NCBI GenBank assembly: GCA_018267615.1
Contig: JAFDYD010000048.1
Location: 1 to 64,000 of the forward strand
Length of the DNA stretch: 64,000 bases
Direction of reading: 5' to 3'
Source of the DNA: Bacteroidota bacterium
Lineage (GTDB): Bacteria > Bacteroidota > Bacteroidia > Chitinophagales > Chitinophagaceae
Part shown: piece after piece, positions 9,703 to 18,418 of the stretch
Layout of the letters: each line of letters opens with the position of its first letter
Numbering within the stretch: the first letter of the stretch is position 1
The notes under the pieces: model-generated
What the model saw: only the letters and a program-made list of their open reading frames with translations
The model's database searches: none
Told to the model about the DNA's origin: nothing
Program-made: the position numbers and the translations under genes

Positions 9703-9783
9703 GGTATAGGGTGTAGGGTCTAAGCTATGGCATATTTTTTCGTCGACATGTCATACCCACACCTTTCACCCCACAGCTCATAC
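9703..9783. repeat. Degenerate inverted repeat, family D (GGTATAGGGTGTAGGG words)
   Basis: A left arm with ggtatagggtgtaggg and a right arm with tcatacccacaccttt pair imperfectly. This looks like an eroded copy of the family D hairpins at 30885 and 36624. It lies after the glycosylasparaginase gene and before cutC. Confidence 0.5.
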
Positions 9784-9795
9784 TTAGCCGCTTTG

Positions 9796-10821
9796 TCAAA
9801 ACAGACTTCTCGCATCGTACATTTTTTCCTGCTCTCCATTTTTCACTGCATAAGAAAATCCTTTCTGAATTGCATATGCACCGAATTCTCCGTTTTTTTT
9901 CAAAGCAAGAAAACCGACCTGCAATGTTTTTGCTTTTTCCGGGTTGCGATTCACAATTCTTTCCACTGCTTTTTTACATGCATCTTCAGGCGACATACCC
10001 TGGCGAAGTAATTCAACAACCAGGTGAGAACCTACAATACGAATCACTTCCTCACCCACACCGGTGGAAGTTGCGGCACCTACTTCATTATCCACGAATA
10101 GTCCCGCGCCAATAATTGGGGAGTCTCCTACTCTGCCGTGCATTTTAAATGCCAATCCGCTTGTGGTGCATGCTCCACTCAAATTTCCCTTCGCATCCAA
10201 AGCAACCATGCCAATCGTATCGTGGTTGAACTCACTGCCAGGCATAACCGCTGTTGATGTTGATATGTTTGCTAATTTGTTTTCAATATTAATTACAGGT
10301 TCGTATTTGGAAGACTTCAACCATTCTTTCCAATCCTTTTCACTTTTAGGTGTTAGGAGATTCTCTTTTTTGAAACCATTTGCAAGGGCAAATTGTAAGG
10401 CGCCCTCACCAACCAACACAACATGTGGTGTTTTTTCCATAACCATTCTTGCTACGGATATTGGATGCACGATATGTTCAAGGCACATCACAGAACCACA
10501 TCCGCCATTTTCGTCCATGATACAAGCATCCAACGTAACATGTCCATCCCGGTCGGGCAAACCACCGTAACCTACTGTTTGAATATTGGGATCTGCTTCG
10601 GGAATTTTTACGCCGGCTTCAACCGCATCGAGGGCACGTCCGCCCGTACTTAACACTTTCCACGCTTCCGCATTCGCCGGTTTACCAAAATCCCAGGTTG
10701 AAATAACAATCGGTTTGCCGGTTACACCATTGTGAATTGGAGAAGCAATTGTTTTTTTTCCGATGATCGAACCGGCAATTCCCAATAAAGATGATCCTAA
10801 AAATTTACGTCGATTGAACAT
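9796..10821 (-). CDS. N4-(beta-N-acetylglucosaminyl)-L-asparaginase, Tat-exported
   Basis: A 341-residue N-terminal-nucleophile hydrolase of the glycosylasparaginase type, which cleaves the GlcNAc-Asn bond left after N-glycan degradation. The N-terminus NRRKFLGSSLLG is a twin-arginine signal, so the enzyme is probably periplasmic. The autocleavage site and nucleophile Thr202 lie in HDTIGMVALD, followed by the substrate-binding RVGDSPIIGAG. The enzyme should mature into alpha and beta chains. With the GH20 and NagB genes it supports an amino-sugar salvage theme. Plain asparaginase or isoaspartyl peptidase activity is less likely. Confidence 0.9.
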   Translation of the reverse strand: MFNRRKFLGSSLLGIAGSIIGKKTIASPIHNGVTGKPIVISTWDFGKPANAEAWKVLSTGGRALDAVEAGVKIPEADPNIQTVGYGGLPDRDGHVTLDACIMDENGGCGSVMCLEHIVHPISVARMVMEKTPHVVLVGEGALQFALANGFKKENLLTPKSEKDWKEWLKSSKYEPVINIENKLANISTSTAVMPGSEFNHDTIGMVALDAKGNLSGACTTSGLAFKMHGRVGDSPIIGAGLFVDNEVGAATSTGVGEEVIRIVGSHLVVELLRQGMSPEDACKKAVERIVNRNPEKAKTLQVGFLALKKNGEFGAYAIQKGFSYAVKNGEQEKMYDARSLF

Positions 10822-10875
10822 AAAAAAAATTGAGACCCAATTTAGGGAATTTGTCAGTAAAGCTCATCGGTTGTT

Positions 10876-10935
10876 CTTTGCGATTTTGCGTCATTGCGAG
10901 AAAAAAATATCACGCAAAGACGCAAAATCGCAAAG
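10876..10935. repeat. Inverted repeat, family A, in a divergent intergenic region
   Basis: 23-nt arms (10876-10898 and 10913-10935) with one mismatch. Nearly identical words to the hairpin at 1046. It sits between divergently transcribed genes, so it would be at the 5' side of both transcripts rather than a 3' terminator. Confidence 0.88.
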
Positions 10936-11001
10936 GTTCGAAAAGAGCAACCACTCCTCTTCCTTCAAAAAAATCTTACATTTAAATTTCAAACTGCAGT
11001 T

Positions 11002-12888
11002 ATGAGATTATTTTTTCTGATCGTTTTATGTTTTTTTTCGATTGTTGGTTTCGGACAGGACTATAGCCAGGACAGTGCATGGTTCGTGAATAATTATTAT
11101 AAAATGGAGCGTCGCATCACCATGCGTGACGGTATAAAATTATTCACGTCGATCTATGTCCCGAAAGACAGTAATGAAAAGCATCCGATCCTCATGAAGA
11201 GAACGCCATACAACTGCGAGCCTTATGGAGAAGATAAATTCAAAGATTTCTGGAATAAATATCAACGTTATTATTTCCGTGCCGGATATATCCTGGTTAT
11301 ACAGGACGTGCGCGGACGCTGGATGAGCGAAGGACAGTTTGTTGATGTGCGTCCATTCATCAAGGAAAAAAAATCCAATAAGGATATCGATGAATCTACC
11401 GATGCATTCGATACCATCGACTGGCTTGTGAAAAATGTTCCCGGCAACAATGGACGCGTGGGTGTATATGGCATTTCCTATCCTGGTTTTTTCTCGACGA
11501 TGGCCGCTGCAAGCGCACATCCTGCATTGAAAGCGGTGAGTCCACAAGCCCCGGTAACCGATTGGTTTCGCGGAGATGATTTTCATCACAACGGCGCTTT
11601 TTTTGTAATGGATGCTTTCGATTTTTATCTCGGTGAATTTGGTAAACCAAGACCTGCGCCAACGATGACTCGTCCACCCGCATTTGACTACTACACCAAG
11701 GATAATTATAAATTTTTCCTCGAAGCCGGCGCTTTGAAAAACATGATGAAATTAACCGGTGATTCGATTGCTTTCTGGAAAGATATTTTTGCGCACCCGA
11801 ATGACGACGAATGGTGGAGGGCCCGCAATGCAAGAGTAGCTATGTACGATGTTAAACCTGCAATGCTTGTTACCGGCGGATATTTTGATGCTGAAGATTG
11901 TTTCGGCGCATGGAATCTTTATAAGGCAATCGTGAAGCAAAGTCCGCAGACAAAAAGTTATCTCGCCATGGGTCCATGGTATCATGAAGAATGGGCGAAT
12001 AATGACGGCACACACCTCGGCAATGTGGAATACGGAACCAATACGTCACACCAATACCAGGATCAAATTGAAATACCTTTTTTCAATCATTATCTTCTTG
12101 GTAAATCTGATCCCAATTTATCGGCAGCAAATATTTTTTTCAGCGGAGAAAATAATTGGAGAAAATTTAACCAATGGCCGCCAGCAGAAAAACAAGATCG
12201 CACGATTTATTTGCAGGATGATAATCAACTTTCGTGGGATAAGCCCGCTGGAAAAAATAATTTTAGCGAGTACCTGAGCGATCCCGCGCATCCAGTTCCA
12301 TATACAGAAGATGTTCATTTTAACAGGAGCAGAACTTATATGACCGACGATCAGCGTTTCGCCTGGAGAAGACCCGACGTAGTCAGTTTTCAAACAGAAG
12401 TATTAAAAGAAGATTTGACATTAGCGGGCCCGGTGATCGCTGATTTAAAAGTAAGCATCAACACCACCGATGCTGATTTTGTAGTGAAAGTAATCGATGT
12501 TTTTCCTGATACACTTTCATTTAATAAAATTGATATCTACGACGAAAAAGATCCGGTGATTAAATACCCGATGGGCGGGTACCAGATGCTCGTCAGGGCG
12601 GAGATCATGCGCGGCAAGTATCGAAATAGTTTTGAGAAACCGGAACCCTTCAAGCCAAATGCGATCGAAACCGTACATTATACAACCCCCGATGTGGCAC
12701 ACACTTTTAAAAAGGGGCATCGGTTAATGATACAAATACAAAGCAGTTGGTTCCCGCTGGTGGACCGGAATCCACAGAAGTTTGTTAACATATATACCTG
12801 CGATGACAGCGATTTTCAGAAGGCTAATATCCGGATCTATCATGATGCGGAGCATGCTTCGGGGATAACGCTGCCGTTGATACGTTGA
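11002..12888 (+). CDS. CocE/NonD family (S15-like) hydrolase, secreted
   Basis: 628 residues from the ATG at 11002. Upstream in-frame codons run through hairpin DNA and are not likely coding. It starts with a signal peptide ending in GFGQ. The alpha/beta hydrolase domain has GISYPG with nucleophile Ser159, a candidate acidic residue in YFDAEDCFG and the C-terminal KGHRL histidine. A C-terminal jelly-roll domain follows, as in X-Pro dipeptidyl peptidase and alpha-amino-acid ester hydrolases. The substrate (peptide, ester or beta-lactam-like) cannot be told. Its stop codon lies inside the first arm of the next inverted repeat. Confidence 0.88.
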   Translation: MRLFFLIVLCFFSIVGFGQDYSQDSAWFVNNYYKMERRITMRDGIKLFTSIYVPKDSNEKHPILMKRTPYNCEPYGEDKFKDFWNKYQRYYFRAGYILVIQDVRGRWMSEGQFVDVRPFIKEKKSNKDIDESTDAFDTIDWLVKNVPGNNGRVGVYGISYPGFFSTMAAASAHPALKAVSPQAPVTDWFRGDDFHHNGAFFVMDAFDFYLGEFGKPRPAPTMTRPPAFDYYTKDNYKFFLEAGALKNMMKLTGDSIAFWKDIFAHPNDDEWWRARNARVAMYDVKPAMLVTGGYFDAEDCFGAWNLYKAIVKQSPQTKSYLAMGPWYHEEWANNDGTHLGNVEYGTNTSHQYQDQIEIPFFNHYLLGKSDPNLSAANIFFSGENNWRKFNQWPPAEKQDRTIYLQDDNQLSWDKPAGKNNFSEYLSDPAHPVPYTEDVHFNRSRTYMTDDQRFAWRRPDVVSFQTEVLKEDLTLAGPVIADLKVSINTTDADFVVKVIDVFPDTLSFNKIDIYDEKDPVIKYPMGGYQMLVRAEIMRGKYRNSFEKPEPFKPNAIETVHYTTPDVAHTFKKGHRLMIQIQSSWFPLVDRNPQKFVNIYTCDDSDFQKANIRIYHDAEHASGITLPLIR

Positions 12889-13168
12889 GTGGTTGAGAGG
12901 TTGACTGGTTGAATAGTTGATTAGTTGAAAGGTCGATAAGTCGATTGGTCTTTGATTTTGAACCATGATTAAAGGATGGAGGGATTACCATGAAGTTCTG
13001 TTAATTGAGAAAGCATAGTTCCGTTGATTACACTGCTATTTGTAAGCTTCATGATAATCCTTCAATCCTTTAATCATGGTTCAAAATCAAAGACCAATCG
13101 ACTTATCGACCTTTCAACTAATCAACTATTCCACCTCTCAACCTCTCAACTTCTCAACCAATCAACCT
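12884..13168. repeat. Very long composite inverted repeat, families E and J
   Basis: The core arms 12911-12977 and 13065-13131 are 67 nt each and perfectly complementary, with an 87-nt loop. The outer parts continue imperfectly as repeats of ggttgaNN words (8-nt period). The inner part contains the gaaccatgatt word also found at 33917. It includes the stop codon of the CocE-like gene and fills most of the gap to the next same-strand gene. Confidence 0.95.
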
Positions 13169-13267
13169 CACGCCTCAAGACAGTTCATAATTTTTTTTTG
13201 TTTCATTCCCGCAATTTCTTAAATTTAGTTGCTTAGTTCTTTCATTTCCCAATCTAAAACATCGCTT

Positions 13268-13651
13268 ATGGAATCAACAGTCTCAATCGACCAGTTCCAG
13301 GAGGAGTTGCAATCATGGAAACATGAGCTCTCCTCAATCAAACAGGAAATCCGTCACTTTGAACATCATCTCGAAAGCATGGCCTCAAAAAGTTTACCTA
13401 AAGATCTCCTCGCACAGGTTGAGCATTTTCAAAACAGTTTTATCTGCCAGAAAGAAGTAATCGACAAACTAAGGCACGACCTCCCGGACTCCCGTCATAA
13501 GGTCGAAAATATTTTCAACGACAAGCATGATATGTCAACACAAAGCGGATACCGTGCTCATGATTTGCTTAGCGAGAGAATGGATATGTTCCGCAGGATT
13601 TATGGAGAAGTAAAAGATCATTTCAAGCGCTTCGAAGCCGAATGGATGTAA
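13268..13651 (+). CDS. Small coiled-coil protein of unknown function
   Basis: A 127-residue, highly charged and almost wholly helical protein with heptad-like hydrophobic spacing (FQEELQSWKHEL..., VEHFQNSFICQKEVIDKL...). It has no signal peptide or membrane segment. The ATG at 13268 is used because the frame upstream starts only from a TTG at 13229. I do not recognise the family. It could be a scaffold or a regulator of a stress response, but nothing in the sequence shows this. Confidence 0.7.
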   Translation: MESTVSIDQFQEELQSWKHELSSIKQEIRHFEHHLESMASKSLPKDLLAQVEHFQNSFICQKEVIDKLRHDLPDSRHKVENIFNDKHDMSTQSGYRAHDLLSERMDMFRRIYGEVKDHFKRFEAEWM

Positions 13652-13801
13652 GAACGTAATCAATTTTATCATAGCAACAACGGTCCATAATCAATGGACA
13701 CAAATATTTTTTTACAAAAAATAAGCATATCCTTATTTTTGTAACGCTCCCTACTGATCCTCCCTTTTTTCAAGCTAACCTATAACCGAGTACTACACCA
13801 A

Positions 13802-14485
13802 ATGAAGGAAGATTTACCGCCTCTGGAACTTTGGATACAAGATATCCAGTCATACCTGTATAAAATCGTGAACGTTCCGCTTGGAAAAGCCGGATTTAAA
13901 TTCGACAAATACAATTATTCATTTGAGCGTAAATACAAAAAAAATACGCAGGATTTTGGATTCTTGTTTGTGAATCAATTTCCGGTGAACTACAGGGTCA
14001 ATTTCATGTTGCAGATTCGCAACAAGAAAGTGAAAGAAGCAAAAACCGCTTTTTTTCATAGCCTGAACAGAGATGATTTTAAACTTAATAGCCTTGCGAT
14101 TTTATTAAGAGATTTTGGTGAACCTGTTTCTGAACCGGGAAAAAAAGATTTTATCATATTCGGCAACAAAGAACTCTTTGACGCGGCAGAATCTATCAGC
14201 AAAATTTTACAATACGAAGCGATCCCTCTTTGTGACCAGCTTTCCGATTTAAATGATCTGGACACTTTTTACGATACGCGAAACGGGTGGTCGGTTACCA
14301 ATTATAACATCGACAATATTATCAGTGAACTGATCATTGCCCGGCTGAACCGGAAAAGAAATTTTCAAAAGGTTTATGAGCAAATTGCTGACAAGCTTCA
14401 AAAAAAAGATTCTATACGGAAAATAGATACAGATGCAAGTTTAATTGCAGAACGCTGTTACCAGTTCATTTTAAAAAAATATTGA
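13802..14485 (+). CDS. Conserved-looking cytosolic protein of unknown function
   Basis: 227 residues, soluble, mixed alpha/beta, no signal peptide. It begins MKEDLPPLELWIQDIQ and has an aromatic- and lysine-rich first third. Unrecognised; it has the general look of DUF4304-type proteins, but no motif allows assignment. A TATTTTTG box at 13734-13741 could be its promoter, although a good -33 element is missing. Its 3' end is followed by a family G hairpin. Confidence 0.65.
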   Translation: MKEDLPPLELWIQDIQSYLYKIVNVPLGKAGFKFDKYNYSFERKYKKNTQDFGFLFVNQFPVNYRVNFMLQIRNKKVKEAKTAFFHSLNRDDFKLNSLAILLRDFGEPVSEPGKKDFIIFGNKELFDAAESISKILQYEAIPLCDQLSDLNDLDTFYDTRNGWSVTNYNIDNIISELIIARLNRKRNFQKVYEQIADKLQKKDSIRKIDTDASLIAERCYQFILKKY

Positions 14486-14495
14486 CTGACGTAAG

Positions 14496-14620
14496 ACACA
14501 AGGAACAAGGAACAAGGTACAAGGTACAAGGTACAAGGTACAAGGAACAGGGGATGTCAACACCTTGTACCTTGTACCTTGTACCTTGTACCTTGTTCCT
14601 TTTACCTTGAACCTTGTGCC
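14496..14620. repeat. Inverted repeat, family G (AAGGTAC heptamers)
   Basis: The left arm carries four aaggtac heptamers and the right arm carries their complement, flanked by variant heptamers (aaggaac). The period is exactly 7 nt. It lies between two same-strand genes, starting 11 nt after the stop of the upstream gene. The related word caagaac/caaggca occurs at 28818. Confidence 0.92.
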
Positions 14621-14674
14621 TTTCTGCCGGGCCTTACACTCAACATTTCTCGTTAATATTGCAAAAACTATTTA

Positions 14675-16933
14675 ATGAGAATATTCTTATTAGCGATTGC
14701 ATTGCATAGTTGTTCTTTTTTAACCGCACAACAGATAGCAATCATTCCCCAACCAGCATCTGTTATTGTCGGCAAAGGATCATTCACGATCAATGCTTCT
14801 ACACAAATTAAATTTGAAGGCAGTGGTTTGGAAAATTCAGCAAACTTTCTGAATGATTACCTGAAAAAAATCTATGGATTTAATCTTGCCACAACAACAA
14901 AATCTGCGCAAAAAAATGTGATTGTATTGAATTATGAAAGAATGGATAACCCGATTGCAGGTGCATATCGTATAGACGTGACCGGTAGTTCCGTATATAT
15001 CGCAGGCGATAATGCCGAAGGAGTGTTTTATGGAATTCAAACCCTCATTCAACTCTTGCCAGTAGAACTTTCCAAATCACTGGCGATACCACAAGTAAAG
15101 ATTGAAGATCATCCTCGTTTTGCATGGCGCGGTTTACATCTTGATGTGAGCCGGCACTTCTTTGATGTGGATTTTATAAAAAAATATATTGATTTTATCG
15201 CGCTGCATAAGTTGAATTATTTCCATTGGCATCTTACCGATGACCAGGGATGGCGCATTGAAATCAAAAAATATCCGAAACTAACGGAAACGGGTAGCTG
15301 CCGCGACGGTACCATTATCGGTCGCTATCCCGGCAAAGGAAATGACAGCATCCGCTATTGCGGTTATTATACACAGGACCAGGTTCGTGAAGTGGTGAAA
15401 TATGCATCGGATCGCTATGTTACTGTAATTCCTGAAATAGAAATGCCCGGACATGCATCTGCCGCGTTGACCTCATATCCATATTTGGGCTGCACCGGCG
15501 GGCCATATCATGTGCAACAAACCTGGGGTGTTTTCAGCGATGTTTTCTGCGCGGGTAATGATAGCACGTTTCAATTTTTGCAAGATGTAATCGACGAAGT
15601 GATTGCATTGTTTCCCTCGAAATATATCCATGTTGGTGGAGACGAATGTCCAAAAACTGCTTGGAAAAAATGTCCTAAATGTCAAAAAAGGATACACGAT
15701 AATAATCTGAAAGATGAACATGAATTGCAAAGCTATACGATCAGGCGCATGGAAAAATATATCAATTCAAAAGGGCGGCAGATCATTGGCTGGGATGAAA
15801 TATTGGAAGGCGGACTAGCACCAAATGCTGCGGTCATGAGCTGGCGAGGCGAAAAAGGTGGAATCGCTGCGGCCAAAGAACATCATACTGTTGTAATGAC
15901 GCCGACAACTTATGTGTATCTCGATTACGCGCAGAAAAGAAACGAAGATTCAGTAGTGATCGGTGGCTTTCTTCCAATAGAAACCGTTTATAATTATGAA
16001 CCGCTTCCGAAAGAATTAACTCCTGAAGAACAAAAATATATTTTTGGTGTGCAGGCAAATATATGGACGGAATATACCGGCAATCCGGCCAAGCTCGAAT
16101 ATATGATTTTTCCGAGAGCAAGTGCATTGGCAGAAGTTGCATGGAGCCCGAAGGAACAACGCAATTGGAGCGAGTTTGAAAAAAAATTGCCAGTACAGTT
16201 CAAACGCTATGAATTATGGAAAACAAATTATAGCAAGGCATATTATGATTTGAAGGCAAGTATTCTGCCAGACGAAAATAATTCCGGTTTGCTTTGGAAA
16301 CTTGAAACAAAATTCCCCAACGCGCAAATAAAAATTGATGGATTGGGAAATTCTTCGTCACTATATAACACGCCTGTACATGTGACTCAAAATGTTTCGT
16401 TGACGGCAAATTGTTATTTGCAAAACCAACTTGTCAGTTCTGCCACTCAAAATTTTTATCTCAACAAAGCAACAGGCAAAAAAATTACGCTTACAAATCC
16501 GCCTGCTGTTGAGTTCCCGGGGAATGGCGGAGCATTTGGATTGATTAATGGTGCAGTTAGCAAAAAATATGGAAACTTTTCCGAATGGCTCGGCTGGCCG
16601 GGAGGTGATATGGAAGCGCTGATAGATTTGGGCAAAGATGAAAGTCTTTCGAAAATAAATATTCATACACTCGATCAAAAACGCGGCCGGTTTTATGCTC
16701 CGTCTTATGTAGAAGTTTTTGTTTCCTCTAATGGCACAGATTTTAAGAGTGTAGGGAAAACAAGTTCATTTGTGGTGGACCAAGATAATATCGGCGATAT
16801 GACAGTCACATTTGCGACTACAGCTGCCCGTTATATCAAAGTGTTTGCAAAAAATGCAGGAACTATTCCGGAAGGGCAGCCAGGTGCGGGTAACGCGGCA
16901 AGAATGTTGATAGATGAAATACAGGCAGAATGA
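14675..16933 (+). CDS. Beta-N-acetylhexosaminidase, GH20, secreted
   Basis: 752 residues. A signal peptide ending SFLTAQQ is followed by a GH20b N-domain (about 25-140) and a catalytic TIM barrel starting at PRFAWRG, with FHWHLTDDQGWR and the catalytic Asp323-Glu324 pair in HVGGDECPKTAW. The C-terminus (about 620-750) looks like an F5/8-type carbohydrate-binding module. It should release terminal GlcNAc or GalNAc from glycans or chitin oligomers in the periplasm or outside. It supplies substrate for amino-sugar catabolism such as the NagB fusion at 28982. Confidence 0.94.
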   Translation: MRIFLLAIALHSCSFLTAQQIAIIPQPASVIVGKGSFTINASTQIKFEGSGLENSANFLNDYLKKIYGFNLATTTKSAQKNVIVLNYERMDNPIAGAYRIDVTGSSVYIAGDNAEGVFYGIQTLIQLLPVELSKSLAIPQVKIEDHPRFAWRGLHLDVSRHFFDVDFIKKYIDFIALHKLNYFHWHLTDDQGWRIEIKKYPKLTETGSCRDGTIIGRYPGKGNDSIRYCGYYTQDQVREVVKYASDRYVTVIPEIEMPGHASAALTSYPYLGCTGGPYHVQQTWGVFSDVFCAGNDSTFQFLQDVIDEVIALFPSKYIHVGGDECPKTAWKKCPKCQKRIHDNNLKDEHELQSYTIRRMEKYINSKGRQIIGWDEILEGGLAPNAAVMSWRGEKGGIAAAKEHHTVVMTPTTYVYLDYAQKRNEDSVVIGGFLPIETVYNYEPLPKELTPEEQKYIFGVQANIWTEYTGNPAKLEYMIFPRASALAEVAWSPKEQRNWSEFEKKLPVQFKRYELWKTNYSKAYYDLKASILPDENNSGLLWKLETKFPNAQIKIDGLGNSSSLYNTPVHVTQNVSLTANCYLQNQLVSSATQNFYLNKATGKKITLTNPPAVEFPGNGGAFGLINGAVSKKYGNFSEWLGWPGGDMEALIDLGKDESLSKINIHTLDQKRGRFYAPSYVEVFVSSNGTDFKSVGKTSSFVVDQDNIGDMTVTFATTAARYIKVFAKNAGTIPEGQPGAGNAARMLIDEIQAE

Positions 16934-16986
16934 GAGCGAGTGTGAAGGATGAGGAGCGGGGGAAATGATAACATACTTTTGTTTAG

Positions 16987-17080
16987 AAAGGTTTCGCGCA
17001 GAGTACGTAGAGAAAAGGAGTACACAAAGGGAGATACCTCCGCGTACTTCTTTTCTCTGCGTGCTCTGCGCGAAACTTTT
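16987..17080. repeat. Inverted repeat, family C (CGCAGAGTA words)
   Basis: Arms of about 37 nt with a few mismatches, built of gcgcagag and agaaaaggagt words. Located between convergent genes. Close relatives are at 49946 and 57206. Confidence 0.9.
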
Positions 17081-17098
17081 CCAAATGATGGGTTGATA

Positions 17099-18418
17099 TT
17101 ACTTAATAAACTCTCGCGGAAGTTTTGAAAGAATAAAATTTCCGATTTGTTGTCCTTCTTCTTTTCCATTGTCAATCGAATCCATATAGTGGATGCCTCC
17201 ATAAAAACGGGAAATGCATGCTTCATCCGAAGCCGCAATAAACGAGCGGAATTTTCTTGGTGGCAGGCCAATATAATTTTCTGTTGAATCAGTAAAAGAA
17301 TAATGATCTCCAAAAAATCTTGCCAGCACGATCGCCGCTGTCGTTGAAATAACGCTATGTCCGCTGGTATATTCGGGGAAAGGAGGTGTCTGAAGAATCG
17401 GTTGCCATTTTTCATCGATATACTTGTTAATTACTGTTTCCGGCCTGATGCGATTGCTGCGATATTTTTCATCCCAGCAACTCACAAACGCATCGTGAAG
17501 CGATATTGCGACAATCGCGTGTATAAACATCGTATTCACAAAATCAAGTTTTCTTTGCATGCATACGATGCCGGTAATGCCCATCCAATGTCCGCCGGGA
17601 GAAATTTTTTTCAATCCCAAACTCATATGACCCTGGAACTGTACCGCAAATGGATTACAATCCCAAAAATTTGCAATCAGTTTTTGTTCTTTGGTGAGAT
17701 GTTTTCCTCTATCATAAACATCAAAAGCAAGTTTATAAAATGCCGATCCTGTGTCTTTGTTAAATGCAACCAATGATTTGGGTTTGAATTGCGTTGCAGA
17801 ATCAAGAAAAAAAACCCGAATGGTTCTCCAGTGAGGTTGCACTGCGGACATATATTCGGGCGGAGTGGGTTGCCATGCACTATCCGCATGAATTGGATTG
17901 TAGCGTGGCAACGTGCTCAATTGAAAATACCCATCTTGTTTTGAGTATTGAACAATTTTATTGCTTACTGATTTTGCAAACGCAATTGAATTGTCAAGTA
18001 TTTTTTTCGAAACGTGATGTGCAATAAATTCTTTGTATAAATTTTCCTGGTCCTCCTGCAACATATAACCAGATGGCAATATCGCTTTCCCGGTTTCAAG
18101 TATTCCATATAGGGCACTGAATTCAATATTGATTTCATCAGTTGACTTCACATCAATTTCCGGATAGTGAGAAAAGTTTTCCTGTAGATGAGGCAGGCTA
18201 CGATTTTTCTGATAGAGTATTTCGTATCCGGTGAGATTACAATATGCATAAAATCTTGCAGCGGCAGTCGGGTCGGTTACATCGTGAAACATTATTTTTG
18301 TTATTGCGAAGACCTGGTTCTGAATTTTTCCATCCATCCATGAATGATCATTCGATTTTTTCGCGTATGATAAATGAAAAAAAATAGAGAGCGATATAAT
18401 GCTTATTAGCCTTTTCAT
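17099..18418 (-). CDS. Vanadium-dependent haloperoxidase/PAP2-type protein
   Basis: 439 residues with a signal peptide. The complete PAP2/haloperoxidase signature is present: K318-x6-R325-P326, S352-G-H354 and S403-R404-x5-H410. It may therefore be a vanadate-dependent haloperoxidase or a phosphatase; the long all-helical N-terminal half favours the haloperoxidase branch. Its ATG overlaps the stop codon of the upstream VCBS gene by four bases, so the two are translationally coupled and probably work together outside the inner membrane. Confidence 0.85.
   Translation of the reverse strand: MKRLISIISLSIFFHLSYAKKSNDHSWMDGKIQNQVFAITKIMFHDVTDPTAAARFYAYCNLTGYEILYQKNRSLPHLQENFSHYPEIDVKSTDEINIEFSALYGILETGKAILPSGYMLQEDQENLYKEFIAHHVSKKILDNSIAFAKSVSNKIVQYSKQDGYFQLSTLPRYNPIHADSAWQPTPPEYMSAVQPHWRTIRVFFLDSATQFKPKSLVAFNKDTGSAFYKLAFDVYDRGKHLTKEQKLIANFWDCNPFAVQFQGHMSLGLKKISPGGHWMGITGIVCMQRKLDFVNTMFIHAIVAISLHDAFVSCWDEKYRSNRIRPETVINKYIDEKWQPILQTPPFPEYTSGHSVISTTAAIVLARFFGDHYSFTDSTENYIGLPPRKFRSFIAASDEACISRFYGGIHYMDSIDNGKEEGQQIGNFILSKLPREFIK

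Noticed and set aside
13714..13742. AT-rich inverted repeat (aaaaataag/cttattttt) before the gene at 13802
   Set aside because: Weak A/T stem overlapping a possible -7 box; too AT-rich to call as a terminator or operator with confidence.
14496..14620. Heptamer-rich region as a CRISPR-like or tandem-repeat array
   Set aside because: The units are 7 nt with no spacers, and the two halves are complementary to each other, so it is a hairpin and not an array. No cas genes are present.
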